Positions 36,327 to 44,541 of a DNA stretch of 48,943 bases are shown piece by piece. The position numbers and the translations under genes were made by a program. Origin of the DNA: an uncultured Alphaproteobacteria bacterium. Its GTDB lineage: Bacteria; Pseudomonadota; Alphaproteobacteria; RF32; CAG-239. Location: assembly GCA_944392155.1 (NCBI GenBank), contig CALXVR010000011.1, positions 1 to 48,943 of the forward strand, read 5' to 3'. The notes under the pieces were generated by a model. That model saw nothing but the letters and a program-made list of their open reading frames with translations. It was not told where the DNA came from and ran no database searches. How positions within the stretch are numbered: position 1 is the first letter of the stretch; each line of letters starts with the position of its first letter.

Positions 36327-36874
36327 TATTTAACATATTGGCTGACAACTTGTTTAAACTCATCCGTTCCGGCTTTTTCCAACCACTCGAAAATAACCAT
36401 CTCCGAAGTTACAATATCTATGCCGTTGTGTGCCAGACGCTGCAAAGCCATCATATTTTGAGAAACATCTCTTGAGGAACATGCATTAGAAACTACAAAA
36501 ACTTCATAACCTTGTTTTTGTAAATCCATTGCCGTTTGCAGCAGGCAAATATGTGTTTCGGCTCCGGCTAAGATAATTTGTTTTTTACCGCTTGCCTTGA
36601 TGGCTGACATAATTTTTTCCTCTTTAGCACAAGAGAAATGTATTTTGGAATAATAGGTCGCATCATTGCCGGCTTCCTGACGAATGTCTACCATGGTCTG
36701 CCCCAACCCTTGAGGATATTGCTCGGTTATTATGAACGGAACATTCATCGCTTTGGCCACGCCAATCAACTTCGCTCCGTTGCTGATGACCTGTCTGGGA
36801 TTGTCCATTGCCGGAGCCAGACGTTCCTGCACATCTATGATTAATAAAAGAGAATCTTGTCTGTTCATTAACAT
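36326..36874 (-). CDS. Isochorismatase-family hydrolase
   Basis: This 182-aa protein of the cysteine hydrolase/isochorismatase fold has 'LLLIIDVQERLAPAM' (catalytic aspartate D14), 'YYSKIHFSCA' (lysine K82) and 'ILAGAETHICLLQTAMDL' (nucleophile C118). These form the usual Asp-Lys-Cys triad of YcaC/nicotinamidase-like enzymes. The substrate cannot be told from sequence. AGGA lies about 9 nt before the ATG. It is monocistronic and convergent with the cupin gene. Confidence 0.87.
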   Translation of the reverse strand: MLMNRQDSLLLIIDVQERLAPAMDNPRQVISNGAKLIGVAKAMNVPFIITEQYPQGLGQTMVDIRQEAGNDATYYSKIHFSCAKEEKIMSAIKASGKKQIILAGAETHICLLQTAMDLQKQGYEVFVVSNACSSRDVSQNMMALQRLAHNGIDIVTSEMVIFEWLEKAGTDEFKQVVSQYVK

Positions 36875-36970
36875 CTTATCGTTCCTTATTTTCTTTTAGG
36901 GTTGACTAGGCTTTATAAAATACATAGTATCTAGAAAAATAATATAAACCAATATTTAAAGAGAAGTACA

Positions 36971-37792
36971 ATGAATTTTGCAGATTTGGGGTTGAGCGAA
37001 AAAACCATTCAAGCAATTGAGGAGTTTGGCATTAAGGAACCCACAACCGTTCAAAGCGATGTTATTCCCTCTATTTTGCAAGGAAAAGACGTATTTACAA
37101 TTGCACCCGCCGGTTGCGGTAAAACCATGTCTTACGTTTTTCCTTTAATTGATATTATCAGCCTGAACAATGCTAATGCGCAAAGTTCGGGTAAAAATAT
37201 TCTTATAATTACACCTGATTCAACACAATCGGTTAAAGTTTCAGATCGCTTGGCCGTGTTTAATAAATATCACGAAATTAATGAAGCAACCATTAAAGAT
37301 CGCGATGAAAATGTTGATAATGAAGCCAATGTGATTATCGGTTCACCGGACTTGCTTTTGGATGTGGCCGCGGAAGGCAGAGTTGACTTGTCGAACACGA
37401 ATATTCTGGTTGTTGATGATATAAACCTGATTAAAAAGCAAAAACAGTTGGCGAATCTGGAAAAAATTTTGGAAATGCTGCCGGCCGACAAGCAAAATAT
37501 TGTTTATACAAATCGTCGCTCCCGTGAAACACAAGATGTTTTGGATAAGATTTTGAAAGCACCGCAAGAAATTAAAGTAGATAAGACAAAAGAGCAAGAA
37601 GCTGAAAAAAGCGCTCCCGTTATCGAAAAACAGGAGGAACAGCAAGCTACAAAAAGCAAAAGCAGCAATAAACATATGGTGCAGCCCAAACGAGACCCTG
37701 AGGCTGAAGCTTTGATGAAAAAATATAACAGCTTTAACGGCAAGACACCGGAGTTTATTCTTAATCAGGGAATAATTGTTAACATCGATTAA
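36971..37792 (+). CDS. Degenerate DEAD-box protein, RecA1 lobe only
   Basis: The first 200 residues follow a DEAD-box helicase RecA1 lobe: 'NFADLGLSEKTIQAIEEFGIKEPTTVQSDVIPSILQGKDVF' (Q motif) and 'APAGCGKTMSYVFPL' (motif I). The DEAD motif is replaced by 'VVDDINLI' and the SAT motif by 'YTNRRS'. The second RecA lobe, with motifs IV-VI, is absent. In its place is a charged, low-complexity tail (residues 205-250, rich in Lys, Glu and Gln) and a short C-terminal segment. ATP hydrolysis is therefore doubtful, though nucleotide or RNA binding is possible. A terminator follows. AGAGAAG before the ATG is a weak ribosome binding site. Confidence 0.8.
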   Translation: MNFADLGLSEKTIQAIEEFGIKEPTTVQSDVIPSILQGKDVFTIAPAGCGKTMSYVFPLIDIISLNNANAQSSGKNILIITPDSTQSVKVSDRLAVFNKYHEINEATIKDRDENVDNEANVIIGSPDLLLDVAAEGRVDLSNTNILVVDDINLIKKQKQLANLEKILEMLPADKQNIVYTNRRSRETQDVLDKILKAPQEIKVDKTKEQEAEKSAPVIEKQEEQQATKSKSSNKHMVQPKRDPEAEALMKKYNSFNGKTPEFILNQGIIVNID

Positions 37793-37794
37793 TC

Positions 37795-37827
37795 AAAAAG
37801 CCGCTTTTTGAAGCGGCTTTTTTTTTG
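37795..37827. terminator. Bidirectional terminator
   Basis: The stem AAAAAGCCGCTT-tttg-AAGCGGCTTTTT is followed by a long T run. It ends the degenerate helicase gene. Confidence 0.85.
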
Positions 37828-37840
37828 TATTAAAAGTTTT

Positions 37841-37996
37841 CTACCAAGGGATGCCGTTGATACAACGATCCGGATGTTGTTCACAAACGCTAGAGTTTCT
37901 TCCCATTTCATGCAGGCGGTTGCGATTTTCGGGGAATTCGCCTACCGTGCAACCAAACAGAAAAAAGAAACAAATCAACAGCAATAATTTTTTCAT
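37841..37996 (-). CDS. Small lipoprotein, 51 aa
   Basis: This short ORF encodes a lipoprotein signal 'MKKLLLLICFFFLFGC' (C16 lipid-accepting) followed by a 35-residue mature part with two more cysteines: 'SSVCEQHPDRCINGIPW'. AAGGA lies 8 nt before the ATG. It follows the 122-aa membrane protein gene by 11 bp on the same strand, so the two probably form an operon. The cysteine pair (C38 and C45) could form a disulfide in the periplasm. The product resembles the tiny lipoproteins that are often missed in annotation. No function is known. Confidence 0.75.
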   Translation of the reverse strand: MKKLLLLICFFFLFGCTVGEFPENRNRLHEMGRNSSVCEQHPDRCINGIPW

Positions 37997-38007
37997 TAAT
38001 AAATTCC

Positions 38008-38376
38008 TTAAAATATTGAGCGAACAGAGTAGAACACCATAATGACCATCAAAAATCTTGCCACATGACGCAACCAGATGCTTCTGTCATATTGCGCTGA
38101 GGAACGCCATGTTCCCAAGATTAAGACAACGCAATAAAAAAGCATTATTCCTACGGTTACAAGATAGATGACCGTCCAAAGCACCATACCACTGTCCATC
38201 TTAAGCGGATTGAAATAGGTGCGATAGTAGTTCAAAATTGTTACACCATTGAGCTTTTGAGCCAGCATTGAGCCAAATATGCGAACCAACATATTCATAA
38301 AAATCAGACCAATTACGCCAAACTTCCAGAATGTGTCTTTCAAATCAAGTTCGCCATCAAGCAACTTTTTTATCAT
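38008..38376 (-). CDS. Inner-membrane protein of unknown function
   Basis: This 122-aa protein has three hydrophobic segments at about residues 16-36, 65-90 and 103-120, and a short charged N-terminus 'MIKKLLDGELDLKDTFWKFG'. I do not recognise a family. The 'LKDTFWKFGVIG' opening is seen in small inner-membrane proteins of several Proteobacteria. It sits just upstream of the 51-aa lipoprotein gene and about 90 bp after sdaA, on the same strand. Confidence 0.65.
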   Translation of the reverse strand: MIKKLLDGELDLKDTFWKFGVIGLIFMNMLVRIFGSMLAQKLNGVTILNYYRTYFNPLKMDSGMVLWTVIYLVTVGIMLFYCVVLILGTWRSSAQYDRSIWLRHVARFLMVIMVFYSVRSIF

Positions 38377-38463
38377 AAAACAGAACTCCGCTTACTTAAT
38401 CTATGCCTAGATTAAATGCTATTTTGCTTAGATTAGCAAGAAAATTCTTACAGTTTTGCCAAA

Positions 38464-39846
38464 TTAGCAGTTCGGGACATTTACTGCCAAGCCGCCTAAC
38501 GAGGTTTCTTTATACTTGTTATTCATATCCCGTCCCGTGTCTAACATTGTTTTGATAACGTCATCCAAAGGGACATAGTGTGTGCCGTCGCCCTTCATTG
38601 CAATACGAGCGGAGTTAACTGCTTTAACCGCGCCCATAGCATTGCGCTCGATACAGGGAATCTGAACCAGACCGCCTATCGGGTCACAAGTTAAGCCTAA
38701 GTTGTGCTCCATTGCAATCTCGGCGGCATTTTCAACCTGCTTATAACTACCGCCCATTGCCGCAACCAGACCCGCCGCAGCCATTGAACAAGCAACACCG
38801 ACCTCTCCTTGGCAACCAACCTCCGCTCCGGATATGGAGGCATTGGAACGATACAAACTGCATATACCTGAAGCTGTCAGCAGATATTTAACAACACCTG
38901 TCTCCACGTCATTGGAGGATTTGTGCGAAGCAAAACGCTCAAAATAACGCAGAACGGCCGGCATTATACCTGCTGAGCCCATTGTCGGTGCGGTTACGAT
39001 TTGTCCGCCGGTGGCATTTTCTTCCGCAACGGCGAAACCCCACAAATTTATCCAATCTATCATCAACAAGGGATCATAATCATTATCACGGAATTTTTGT
39101 TCCAAACGCTCGTATATCTCATGAGCGCGGCGCGGAATGTTTAAGCCACCGGGGAGTGTCCCTTTGGCTTTCATTCCTCTGTCTATGGAGCTTTGCATAA
39201 CGCGGCGGATTTTGGCTATGCCTGCCATAACTTCATCATGCGAGCGCAAAGCAGACTCATTTATCATCACGACATCGGCAATAGAAAGATTTTCTCTCTC
39301 GCAAATAGCCAAAAGTTCCTCAGCCGAACTATAATCATAGGGAACATTATAGGGTTGTCTTTCAACGCGGCGCGCAATCTCGTCCTGACGAGCAATTGTG
39401 CCGCCTCCGACCGAAAAATAAACTTCTTCAAGCAAAATGTTACCGTCTCTGTCATAGGACTTGAAGCGCATACCGTTGGAATGTTCCGGCAAAAAGGTTT
39501 CCTTTTCAAAGATAACGTCTTTATCAATATCAAAGGCTATGGCTCTCTCTTGCCCCAAGTGCAGTGTCTTATCTCGTTCAACAGCAGAGACATAAGGCTT
39601 TTCGGGATCTATGGCTTCCGCCTCCAAACCCATCAAACCATACACAATCGCTTTGACCGTGCCGTGTCCAAAGCCGGTTAAGGCTAACGAACCGTAAAGA
39701 ACAACCTCTACCCTCTCAACCTTATTAAAAAGTTCTTTTTGGTGCAGATTGTCGATATAACGCTTGGCCGCGCGCATCGGGCCGACCGTGTGTGAACTGG
39801 ACGGACCGACACCGATAGAAAAAATCTCAAAAAAGCTGTAATACAT
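38464..39846 (-). CDS. sdaA: L-serine ammonia-lyase, iron-sulfur type
   Basis: It deaminates L-serine to pyruvate and ammonia, a fermentative route. The single-chain form is 460 aa: an N-terminal beta domain beginning 'SFFEIFSIGVGPSSSHTVGPMRAAKRY', and a C-terminal alpha domain with cluster cysteines in 'SGICSLYRSNASISGAEVGCQGEVGVACSMAAAG' and 'LTCDPIGGLVQIPCIERNA'. These bind an oxygen-sensitive [4Fe-4S] cluster, which fits an anaerobic host. Its start is 1 nt after the M49-like peptidase stop, so it closes the MEMO/peptidase operon. Serine released by peptidases could feed it; that link is inference. Confidence 0.96.
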   Translation of the reverse strand: MYYSFFEIFSIGVGPSSSHTVGPMRAAKRYIDNLHQKELFNKVERVEVVLYGSLALTGFGHGTVKAIVYGLMGLEAEAIDPEKPYVSAVERDKTLHLGQERAIAFDIDKDVIFEKETFLPEHSNGMRFKSYDRDGNILLEEVYFSVGGGTIARQDEIARRVERQPYNVPYDYSSAEELLAICERENLSIADVVMINESALRSHDEVMAGIAKIRRVMQSSIDRGMKAKGTLPGGLNIPRRAHEIYERLEQKFRDNDYDPLLMIDWINLWGFAVAEENATGGQIVTAPTMGSAGIMPAVLRYFERFASHKSSNDVETGVVKYLLTASGICSLYRSNASISGAEVGCQGEVGVACSMAAAGLVAAMGGSYKQVENAAEIAMEHNLGLTCDPIGGLVQIPCIERNAMGAVKAVNSARIAMKGDGTHYVPLDDVIKTMLDTGRDMNNKYKETSLGGLAVNVPNC

Positions 39847-39847
39847 T

Positions 39848-41560
39848 TTAGAAAAAGTCCTTAATTACGATATAATTCTTTACACCAAGTTCTTTCTGAA
39901 CCTCGGCAATATGCTGAGAATCCTTGCCCCAAGTTGTGTAACGGTCAATAAACTCTTTGGCTTTTTGCGAAGATTTGGAAAGCTGAACAGCTATGGTTTC
40001 TTCTAACATCGCATAAACCACGTCATGAAACTTCTCAAAATTGATATGCAATTTATGGTTATCATCAAAGTAAAAAGCGCCGTTGTCATGCATAAAGTTA
40101 AAATGAATCAGCTCGCCGACACGGTGCGCCTCCAAAGGCTGGGCTTTTAAGAACAACCGATAAACAACCCAAGTCGTGTATATTTTCTTCAGCGTTTCCT
40201 CATCAATCACGCCGGCTTTGACATATTCCGGCATAAAAGCGATTGAAACGGTATCGGCTTTTTCTTCCTCTACCGTACTGCGATGAATGCCCAAAGCGCG
40301 CTGATAATCATTATCAGGACCTAAAGAATGACCGTTTTCGTGTCCGATAACAAAAAGATGGTCGGCTTCCAAGTCAAAATATTTGTGCAGCTCGGGGGCA
40401 ACCAGTTTATCCAGCAGCTTCTTATTCCGCTCATTGTCTATGGATTGGCGAACTTGACGGTGGTAAGCATTGCGACGGCCGCCACCGGTCTTAATTGCCA
40501 ATTTGTCATTATTCGGTAGGTTTTGCGCCGTAGTTATTGCTCCGCGGCACTGAGCATAATCTCCGGTCAAAGCAACCAAGTCCACATCCACCATCGTTTG
40601 CTTCAGTTCCTCGCCATCAGATGTACTCTGGTGATAACTCGTGGCAAAAGGCATTAATTTAGCCAGCTCCGGCATATGCTCCTTAAACTTCAAAATCAGC
40701 TCCGTGCCCTCTTTGTTGATGATGCCGACGCGCACACCCAACATATCTTTCGGGTTGACCTCAATATTATGCTGATTGATAAGCTCCATCAGCTCCTTGT
40801 TGTCGTAAATGGTGGCCGTCAGTTCATCGTCATAGCTCTCACGTCCTAAGGTGAACTCAAGCTGATTATTGTTTTGCAAAACCGCCCAATGCTTATCTGC
40901 CAACATATCCATGTCTTCGTTGTTTTGCAGCAAAGCCTGCGCCTGCCAACCCAAATAATCCTTAAAATCTTCGTCCGTGGTATAATGTGCGGCAACTTCC
41001 AATTCGTTGGCTGCCTTAGAAAAGGCATCGGCAAAATATTCGGTATAATCTATGGCTTTTAAGTCCTTACCATCGCGGCGAACCATGGTGCGCACGCTTA
41101 AAATCTTTTTAACCTCATCAATCTTACCCTCATTTATCATTCGGGCAATGATTTGATGAAATTCTTCTACGCCTAAATCCGCCGGATAAAAATTGCGCCC
41201 TTTGGAACCTTTTATTCCCTTAAAAATCTCAATCGGCTCCAAGTCTATGCCGTTGTGCCCTTCCACGCCATGAAAAGACATAAACAGATTTAAGGCTTTG
41301 GCCGCATGCGTGCTGGTTTGGGCGGCTTCTTCCAAGGCTTTTTTCATCGGCAGATTCATCTCGTGGTCTTGTTCCATAGCCACATCATCAAAAATTTTGG
41401 CTGCGGCAACCAAATGTTCCAATGCTTTTTTGTTGCCCTCCGTCAAAGCTTGATAACCGGCAAAATTTTTATCAACCAGCTTTACTTCTCTGGTTTTGTT
41501 GGCAAAAATATCATCCAAAAATTCTTCACTGACGTTGAGTTCATATCCGTTAATTTTCAT
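39848..41560 (-). CDS. M49-like (dipeptidyl peptidase III type) zinc metallopeptidase
   Basis: This 570-aa protein carries 'FVIGHENGHSLGP' (H407-E-N-G-H411) and, 20 residues on, 'STVEEEKADTVSIAFM', the layout of the M49-like peptidases related to dipeptidyl peptidase III (zinc histidines plus an E..AD ligand helix). Classical DPP III uses HExxxH with one more residue; here the motif is the shorter HExxH. The protein has no signal peptide. It begins inside the end of the MEMO-AMMECR1 gene (11-nt overlap) and is followed 1 nt later by sdaA. The role is probably cleavage of short peptides in the cytoplasm. The family call is by motif, not by alignment. Confidence 0.65.
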   Translation of the reverse strand: MKINGYELNVSEEFLDDIFANKTREVKLVDKNFAGYQALTEGNKKALEHLVAAAKIFDDVAMEQDHEMNLPMKKALEEAAQTSTHAAKALNLFMSFHGVEGHNGIDLEPIEIFKGIKGSKGRNFYPADLGVEEFHQIIARMINEGKIDEVKKILSVRTMVRRDGKDLKAIDYTEYFADAFSKAANELEVAAHYTTDEDFKDYLGWQAQALLQNNEDMDMLADKHWAVLQNNNQLEFTLGRESYDDELTATIYDNKELMELINQHNIEVNPKDMLGVRVGIINKEGTELILKFKEHMPELAKLMPFATSYHQSTSDGEELKQTMVDVDLVALTGDYAQCRGAITTAQNLPNNDKLAIKTGGGRRNAYHRQVRQSIDNERNKKLLDKLVAPELHKYFDLEADHLFVIGHENGHSLGPDNDYQRALGIHRSTVEEEKADTVSIAFMPEYVKAGVIDEETLKKIYTTWVVYRLFLKAQPLEAHRVGELIHFNFMHDNGAFYFDDNHKLHINFEKFHDVVYAMLEETIAVQLSKSSQKAKEFIDRYTTWGKDSQHIAEVQKELGVKNYIVIKDFF

Positions 41561-43127
41561 TTTTTATCTCCAGCGTTCTAAACCTATAGACCTTGATGTT
41601 GTCCGACCAATAGCTCGGGCTCAGGCCTGCTTTTATTTTCAAATTGTTCAAAAACTCTCTTTTATCGGGAAGCTGTTCCCAGACCGAAGGCAAAAACAGC
41701 CCTTGTCTGTCGCCGTCTCTGATGATTAAACCATCAATCTCGGGACGGATTTGTGAAAGTAAGTCTTCTTCGCTTGAAAAATTGACCGCATCATAGTCCG
41801 TCAGCAAAGAAATGCTGATGGAAATTTGCTCTAACTCTTCCGGCTTGACGGGCGTAAATCGCGTATCACTCATGGCCGCATCATAAGCATTGTCCGCAAC
41901 ATCTAACCCAACCGCCTGATGCGGAACAACCGTGCCGATGCAGCCACGAAGCTTGCCGTTTATTGTCAGCGTTACAAAAGCTGCGCCTTTGTCAAAAACT
42001 CTGTCCGGCCAATCGCTCCTTGAGGGCTTAAATCTTTTGTTGTGCTCCACAGCCTCGCTTAGGGCCTGCTTGGCTATCTGGTATAAATCTTTGCCATAGA
42101 ATTTGGCAAAATCTTGCAGGTTTTGCAGTTCAACATCTAATCTGTCTTTAGGTTCCGGCTTCGTTTTTTGCTCTTCCGTAAAAGCCCAAGCTCCATAGCC
42201 GACTACGCTGTCTTTGTCTCCCGCCGTGTCTCCGGAGTTGGCTAAATCCAAAGTTTCCGGTCGCAAATGTTTACGCTGAGCCAAAAGCAACACAGCATTA
42301 ATTCCTGTTGCGCCGCAAGACATATGATTTTCCAGTTCGGGGCGGTTTTGTTCAATCAGCTCTGCGGTTTTTTCATCCATTCCGCGGGCGGTTTCATAGT
42401 CAAAATAATGAGATAAATCCGCCGAAATGATAATGACGGTATTTTTGTCGGTTACATAAGGTTCAAGCACCTTTGCCAAAGCTTCCGGCGCAACATTGCC
42501 ATAAACCAGCGGCACTATCTGAAACTTGTTTAAGACTTTTTGCAAAAAGGGCAACTGCACTTCTAAGCTATGTTCTTGTTTATGCGCGGCATCAAAAAAA
42601 CGAACTTCGGGATTTTTTTCGACAATTTGCTCTAACATTTGCCGATTGACCTTTACATTGCCCAAAGGTGTTTTGAACTCATCTGCCATCGGAGCGGCTA
42701 TGCCATTAAAAGCCACGCGGTGCGACGGTCCGACCAGAATCACATTTTTAATATTATCCGCATAGTTTTGGAGTTGCAAATAGGCTTGAGCGGCAACAGG
42801 CGCAGAGTAAACATAACCCGCGTGCGGCACAATCAAAATCTCCGGTCGGGCGGTGCCGGGGCGATATTGCGCCGATAGATAATGTTTAACCTCTTTATCC
42901 AACTGCTTTAGTTCCGAAGCATAGAATATTCCGGCGACAGCAGGTTCTCTGGTGTTGGGCATTTCGTCCTCCGAAATTTGAAAATCGTTAATTGTTTTAG
43001 AATTTGAGGAAAGATAGGTATGGAGGCTCCACCAATTCAGCCCCAAAAAAGCAACAACCAAAATACCTATGATGACGTAGTTGGCTATGCGTTGGTTGTC
43101 GTTGTCAGGATCTTCGTTTATGCTCAT
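41550..43127 (-). CDS. Membrane-anchored MEMO-AMMECR1 fusion protein
   Basis: Residues 15-36 are a membrane segment ('NYVIIGILVVAFLGLNWWSL'). Residues about 55-315 match MEMO1 (AmmeMemoRadiSam protein B): 'REPAVAGIFYA', 'ILIVPHAGYVYSAPVAAQAY', 'VGPSHRVAFNG', 'EHSLEVQLPFLQ', 'ISADLSHYFDY' and the cysteine in 'MSCGATGINAVL'. Residues about 345-515 match AMMECR1 (protein A): 'GAAFVTLTINGKLRGCIGTV' and 'SVWEQLPDKREFLNNLKIKAGL'. The two normally work with a radical SAM protein, which is absent here. The reaction of the system is unknown; MEMO proteins bind metal. The anchor would place both domains outside the cytoplasm if the N-terminus is inside. Confidence 0.88.
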   Translation of the reverse strand: MSINEDPDNDNQRIANYVIIGILVVAFLGLNWWSLHTYLSSNSKTINDFQISEDEMPNTREPAVAGIFYASELKQLDKEVKHYLSAQYRPGTARPEILIVPHAGYVYSAPVAAQAYLQLQNYADNIKNVILVGPSHRVAFNGIAAPMADEFKTPLGNVKVNRQMLEQIVEKNPEVRFFDAAHKQEHSLEVQLPFLQKVLNKFQIVPLVYGNVAPEALAKVLEPYVTDKNTVIIISADLSHYFDYETARGMDEKTAELIEQNRPELENHMSCGATGINAVLLLAQRKHLRPETLDLANSGDTAGDKDSVVGYGAWAFTEEQKTKPEPKDRLDVELQNLQDFAKFYGKDLYQIAKQALSEAVEHNKRFKPSRSDWPDRVFDKGAAFVTLTINGKLRGCIGTVVPHQAVGLDVADNAYDAAMSDTRFTPVKPEELEQISISISLLTDYDAVNFSSEEDLLSQIRPEIDGLIIRDGDRQGLFLPSVWEQLPDKREFLNNLKIKAGLSPSYWSDNIKVYRFRTLEIKNEN

Positions 43128-43204
43128 ATTGCGGTCCTCAAATCTGTTGAATTTTCTTGCCTCAAATCTACAAGCAATCTGCTTAAAATTTTGCTAACCT
43201 TGCC

Positions 43205-43879
43205 TTAATTCTTGCTCAAATCAGCGTAAAAATCTTCAAAAGAGTTATAGTGAATGATGTTTTTTGCATATTTTTCTTCATCTCCCCATATCGGGTGTCC
43301 GATACGAATCGGTAAAACTCCTGCACCGCAAGCACACATACTGTCTTGCGGGCTGTCGCCAACCACCCAAACCGTCTCGGGTGAAACTTCTTCTTCCGGC
43401 AAAAGGCCGTGAATCGTATATTGCGCATGATCTGGATAAGGTTTATCCCGCGGAGCCTCATGTCCGCAGACAATGCGGTCAAAAAGCTTGGGCTCAAACA
43501 ACAAAGGCAGTTCATATTCAAGCAAGCGGCGGTCTTTGTTGGTCATTATGGCGATTTTGACCCCATGGGCTTTCAGCCAGTTCAAAACCTCTTGCGTCCC
43601 CTTAAAACTGCTGATTAAGTTTTTGACATTTTGCAAATAAATTGCAGCATATTTTTTATATGCCTCTTCAGCTTTGCTTCCAAAAATACGCGGGAAATTA
43701 TCCCTAAAAGACAAATTTGTGTCCCGTAGCTTTTTAACCTCTTCCCAATCAGGCATACCATAGTCTTTAAGAATCTGATTAACGGCAAAGGTCAGGGGCG
43801 TGCGCGTTTCCGCCAAAGTATTGTCCCAGTCAAAAATAACTAATTTTACTTTATCTATCGGCAAAGGCTGATGTTGCAT
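43205..43879 (-). CDS. HAD-family hydrolase, phosphoglycolate phosphatase-like
   Basis: This 224-aa HAD phosphatase has motif I 'VIFDWDNTLAETRTPL' (nucleophile and acid D18 and D20), motif II 'IAIMTNKDRR', a conserved lysine in 'APRDKPYPD' and motif IV 'WVVGDSPQDSMCACGAG'. It resembles phosphoglycolate phosphatases. The tryptophan in the first motif (DWDNT) is a common variant. It overlaps the HD hydrolase by 25 nt and precedes the MEMO-AMMECR1 gene by 77 bp. The substrate is unknown and could be a nucleotide or sugar phosphate. Confidence 0.85.
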   Translation of the reverse strand: MQHQPLPIDKVKLVIFDWDNTLAETRTPLTFAVNQILKDYGMPDWEEVKKLRDTNLSFRDNFPRIFGSKAEEAYKKYAAIYLQNVKNLISSFKGTQEVLNWLKAHGVKIAIMTNKDRRLLEYELPLLFEPKLFDRIVCGHEAPRDKPYPDHAQYTIHGLLPEEEVSPETVWVVGDSPQDSMCACGAGVLPIRIGHPIWGDEEKYAKNIIHYNSFEDFYADLSKN

Positions 43880-44484
43880 TTTTTGATGTTTTCCTCTGAT
43901 AGTTTAATGATTGCTTCTTCCAACTCGGAGATGATTTCTTCATCCAAATCTTTAATCTGCGGTTTTTTGGTTACGGCCATTTGATAATAAATATTGCCGT
44001 TCTCACATTCGGCCCAGTAGCGAACATCGCCGTCATGAAAGCGGTTGGCTTGCAGATTGGCTTCCAACTTGTCTAAAGCCCAAACAAGCTTTGCTTCGCG
44101 GCTTTGTCTGGTTTCATATTCCATAAATAGGTCATATATCTTGTCATTCAAGGGCGGAGGTAAAATCTCTTGATAATACAAAGCTGCTTCCCGTTCGGCG
44201 GCTTTCTTTTTGGCTCTTAAGCTCGGGTCAGCCATCTGTGCGGAAAGAGAATAATCGCCCGAACGCGCCTCAACCAAATCATGCACCAGTGCCAGCTCCA
44301 ACATTTTGCCATAATCTGCCTGATGCTTTAAATAAGGCTGGACCATCAGCACCAAAAAAGCCAACTTAAAAATATGGTCGGCATCGGTTTCCTGCCGCCC
44401 CGAACTCATCAGATTATCTCTTTCAACCAAGCAAAGTTGCTCGGCGATTTTCATAAAGTCTAATATTTTCAGTGCATTATTCAT
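43855..44484 (-). CDS. HD-domain nucleotide hydrolase, YfbR/HDDC2-like
   Basis: This 209-aa HD protein resembles the 5'-deoxynucleotidases YfbR/HDDC2: 'LVERDNLMSSGRQETDADHIFKLAFLVLMV' and 'LELALVHDLVEARSGDYS' (metal-binding HD pair), then 'YETRQSREAKLVWALDKLEANLQ'. These enzymes hydrolyse deoxynucleoside monophosphates. The start is set at the ATG at 44484 because GGAAG lies 5 nt upstream; a TTG four codons earlier has no ribosome binding site. It overlaps the HAD gene, which may act on related substrates, and follows serS after a hairpin. Confidence 0.82.
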   Translation of the reverse strand: MNNALKILDFMKIAEQLCLVERDNLMSSGRQETDADHIFKLAFLVLMVQPYLKHQADYGKMLELALVHDLVEARSGDYSLSAQMADPSLRAKKKAAEREAALYYQEILPPPLNDKIYDLFMEYETRQSREAKLVWALDKLEANLQANRFHDGDVRYWAECENGNIYYQMAVTKKPQIKDLDEEIISELEEAIIKLSEENIKKCNISLCR

Positions 44485-44499
44485 CTGTTCTTCCAAAAA

Positions 44500-44524
44500 T
44501 TAAGTCCGGCAAAACCGGACTTAA
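44500..44524 (-). terminator. Hairpin between serS and the HD gene
   Basis: The perfect stem TTAAGTCCGG-ttttg-CCGGACTTAA is followed on the minus strand by TTTTTGGAAG, the last part being the ribosome binding site of the next gene. It may partly terminate serS transcription or mask that site. Confidence 0.6.
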
Positions 44525-44541
44525 TCTCTTTCTTAAAAATT

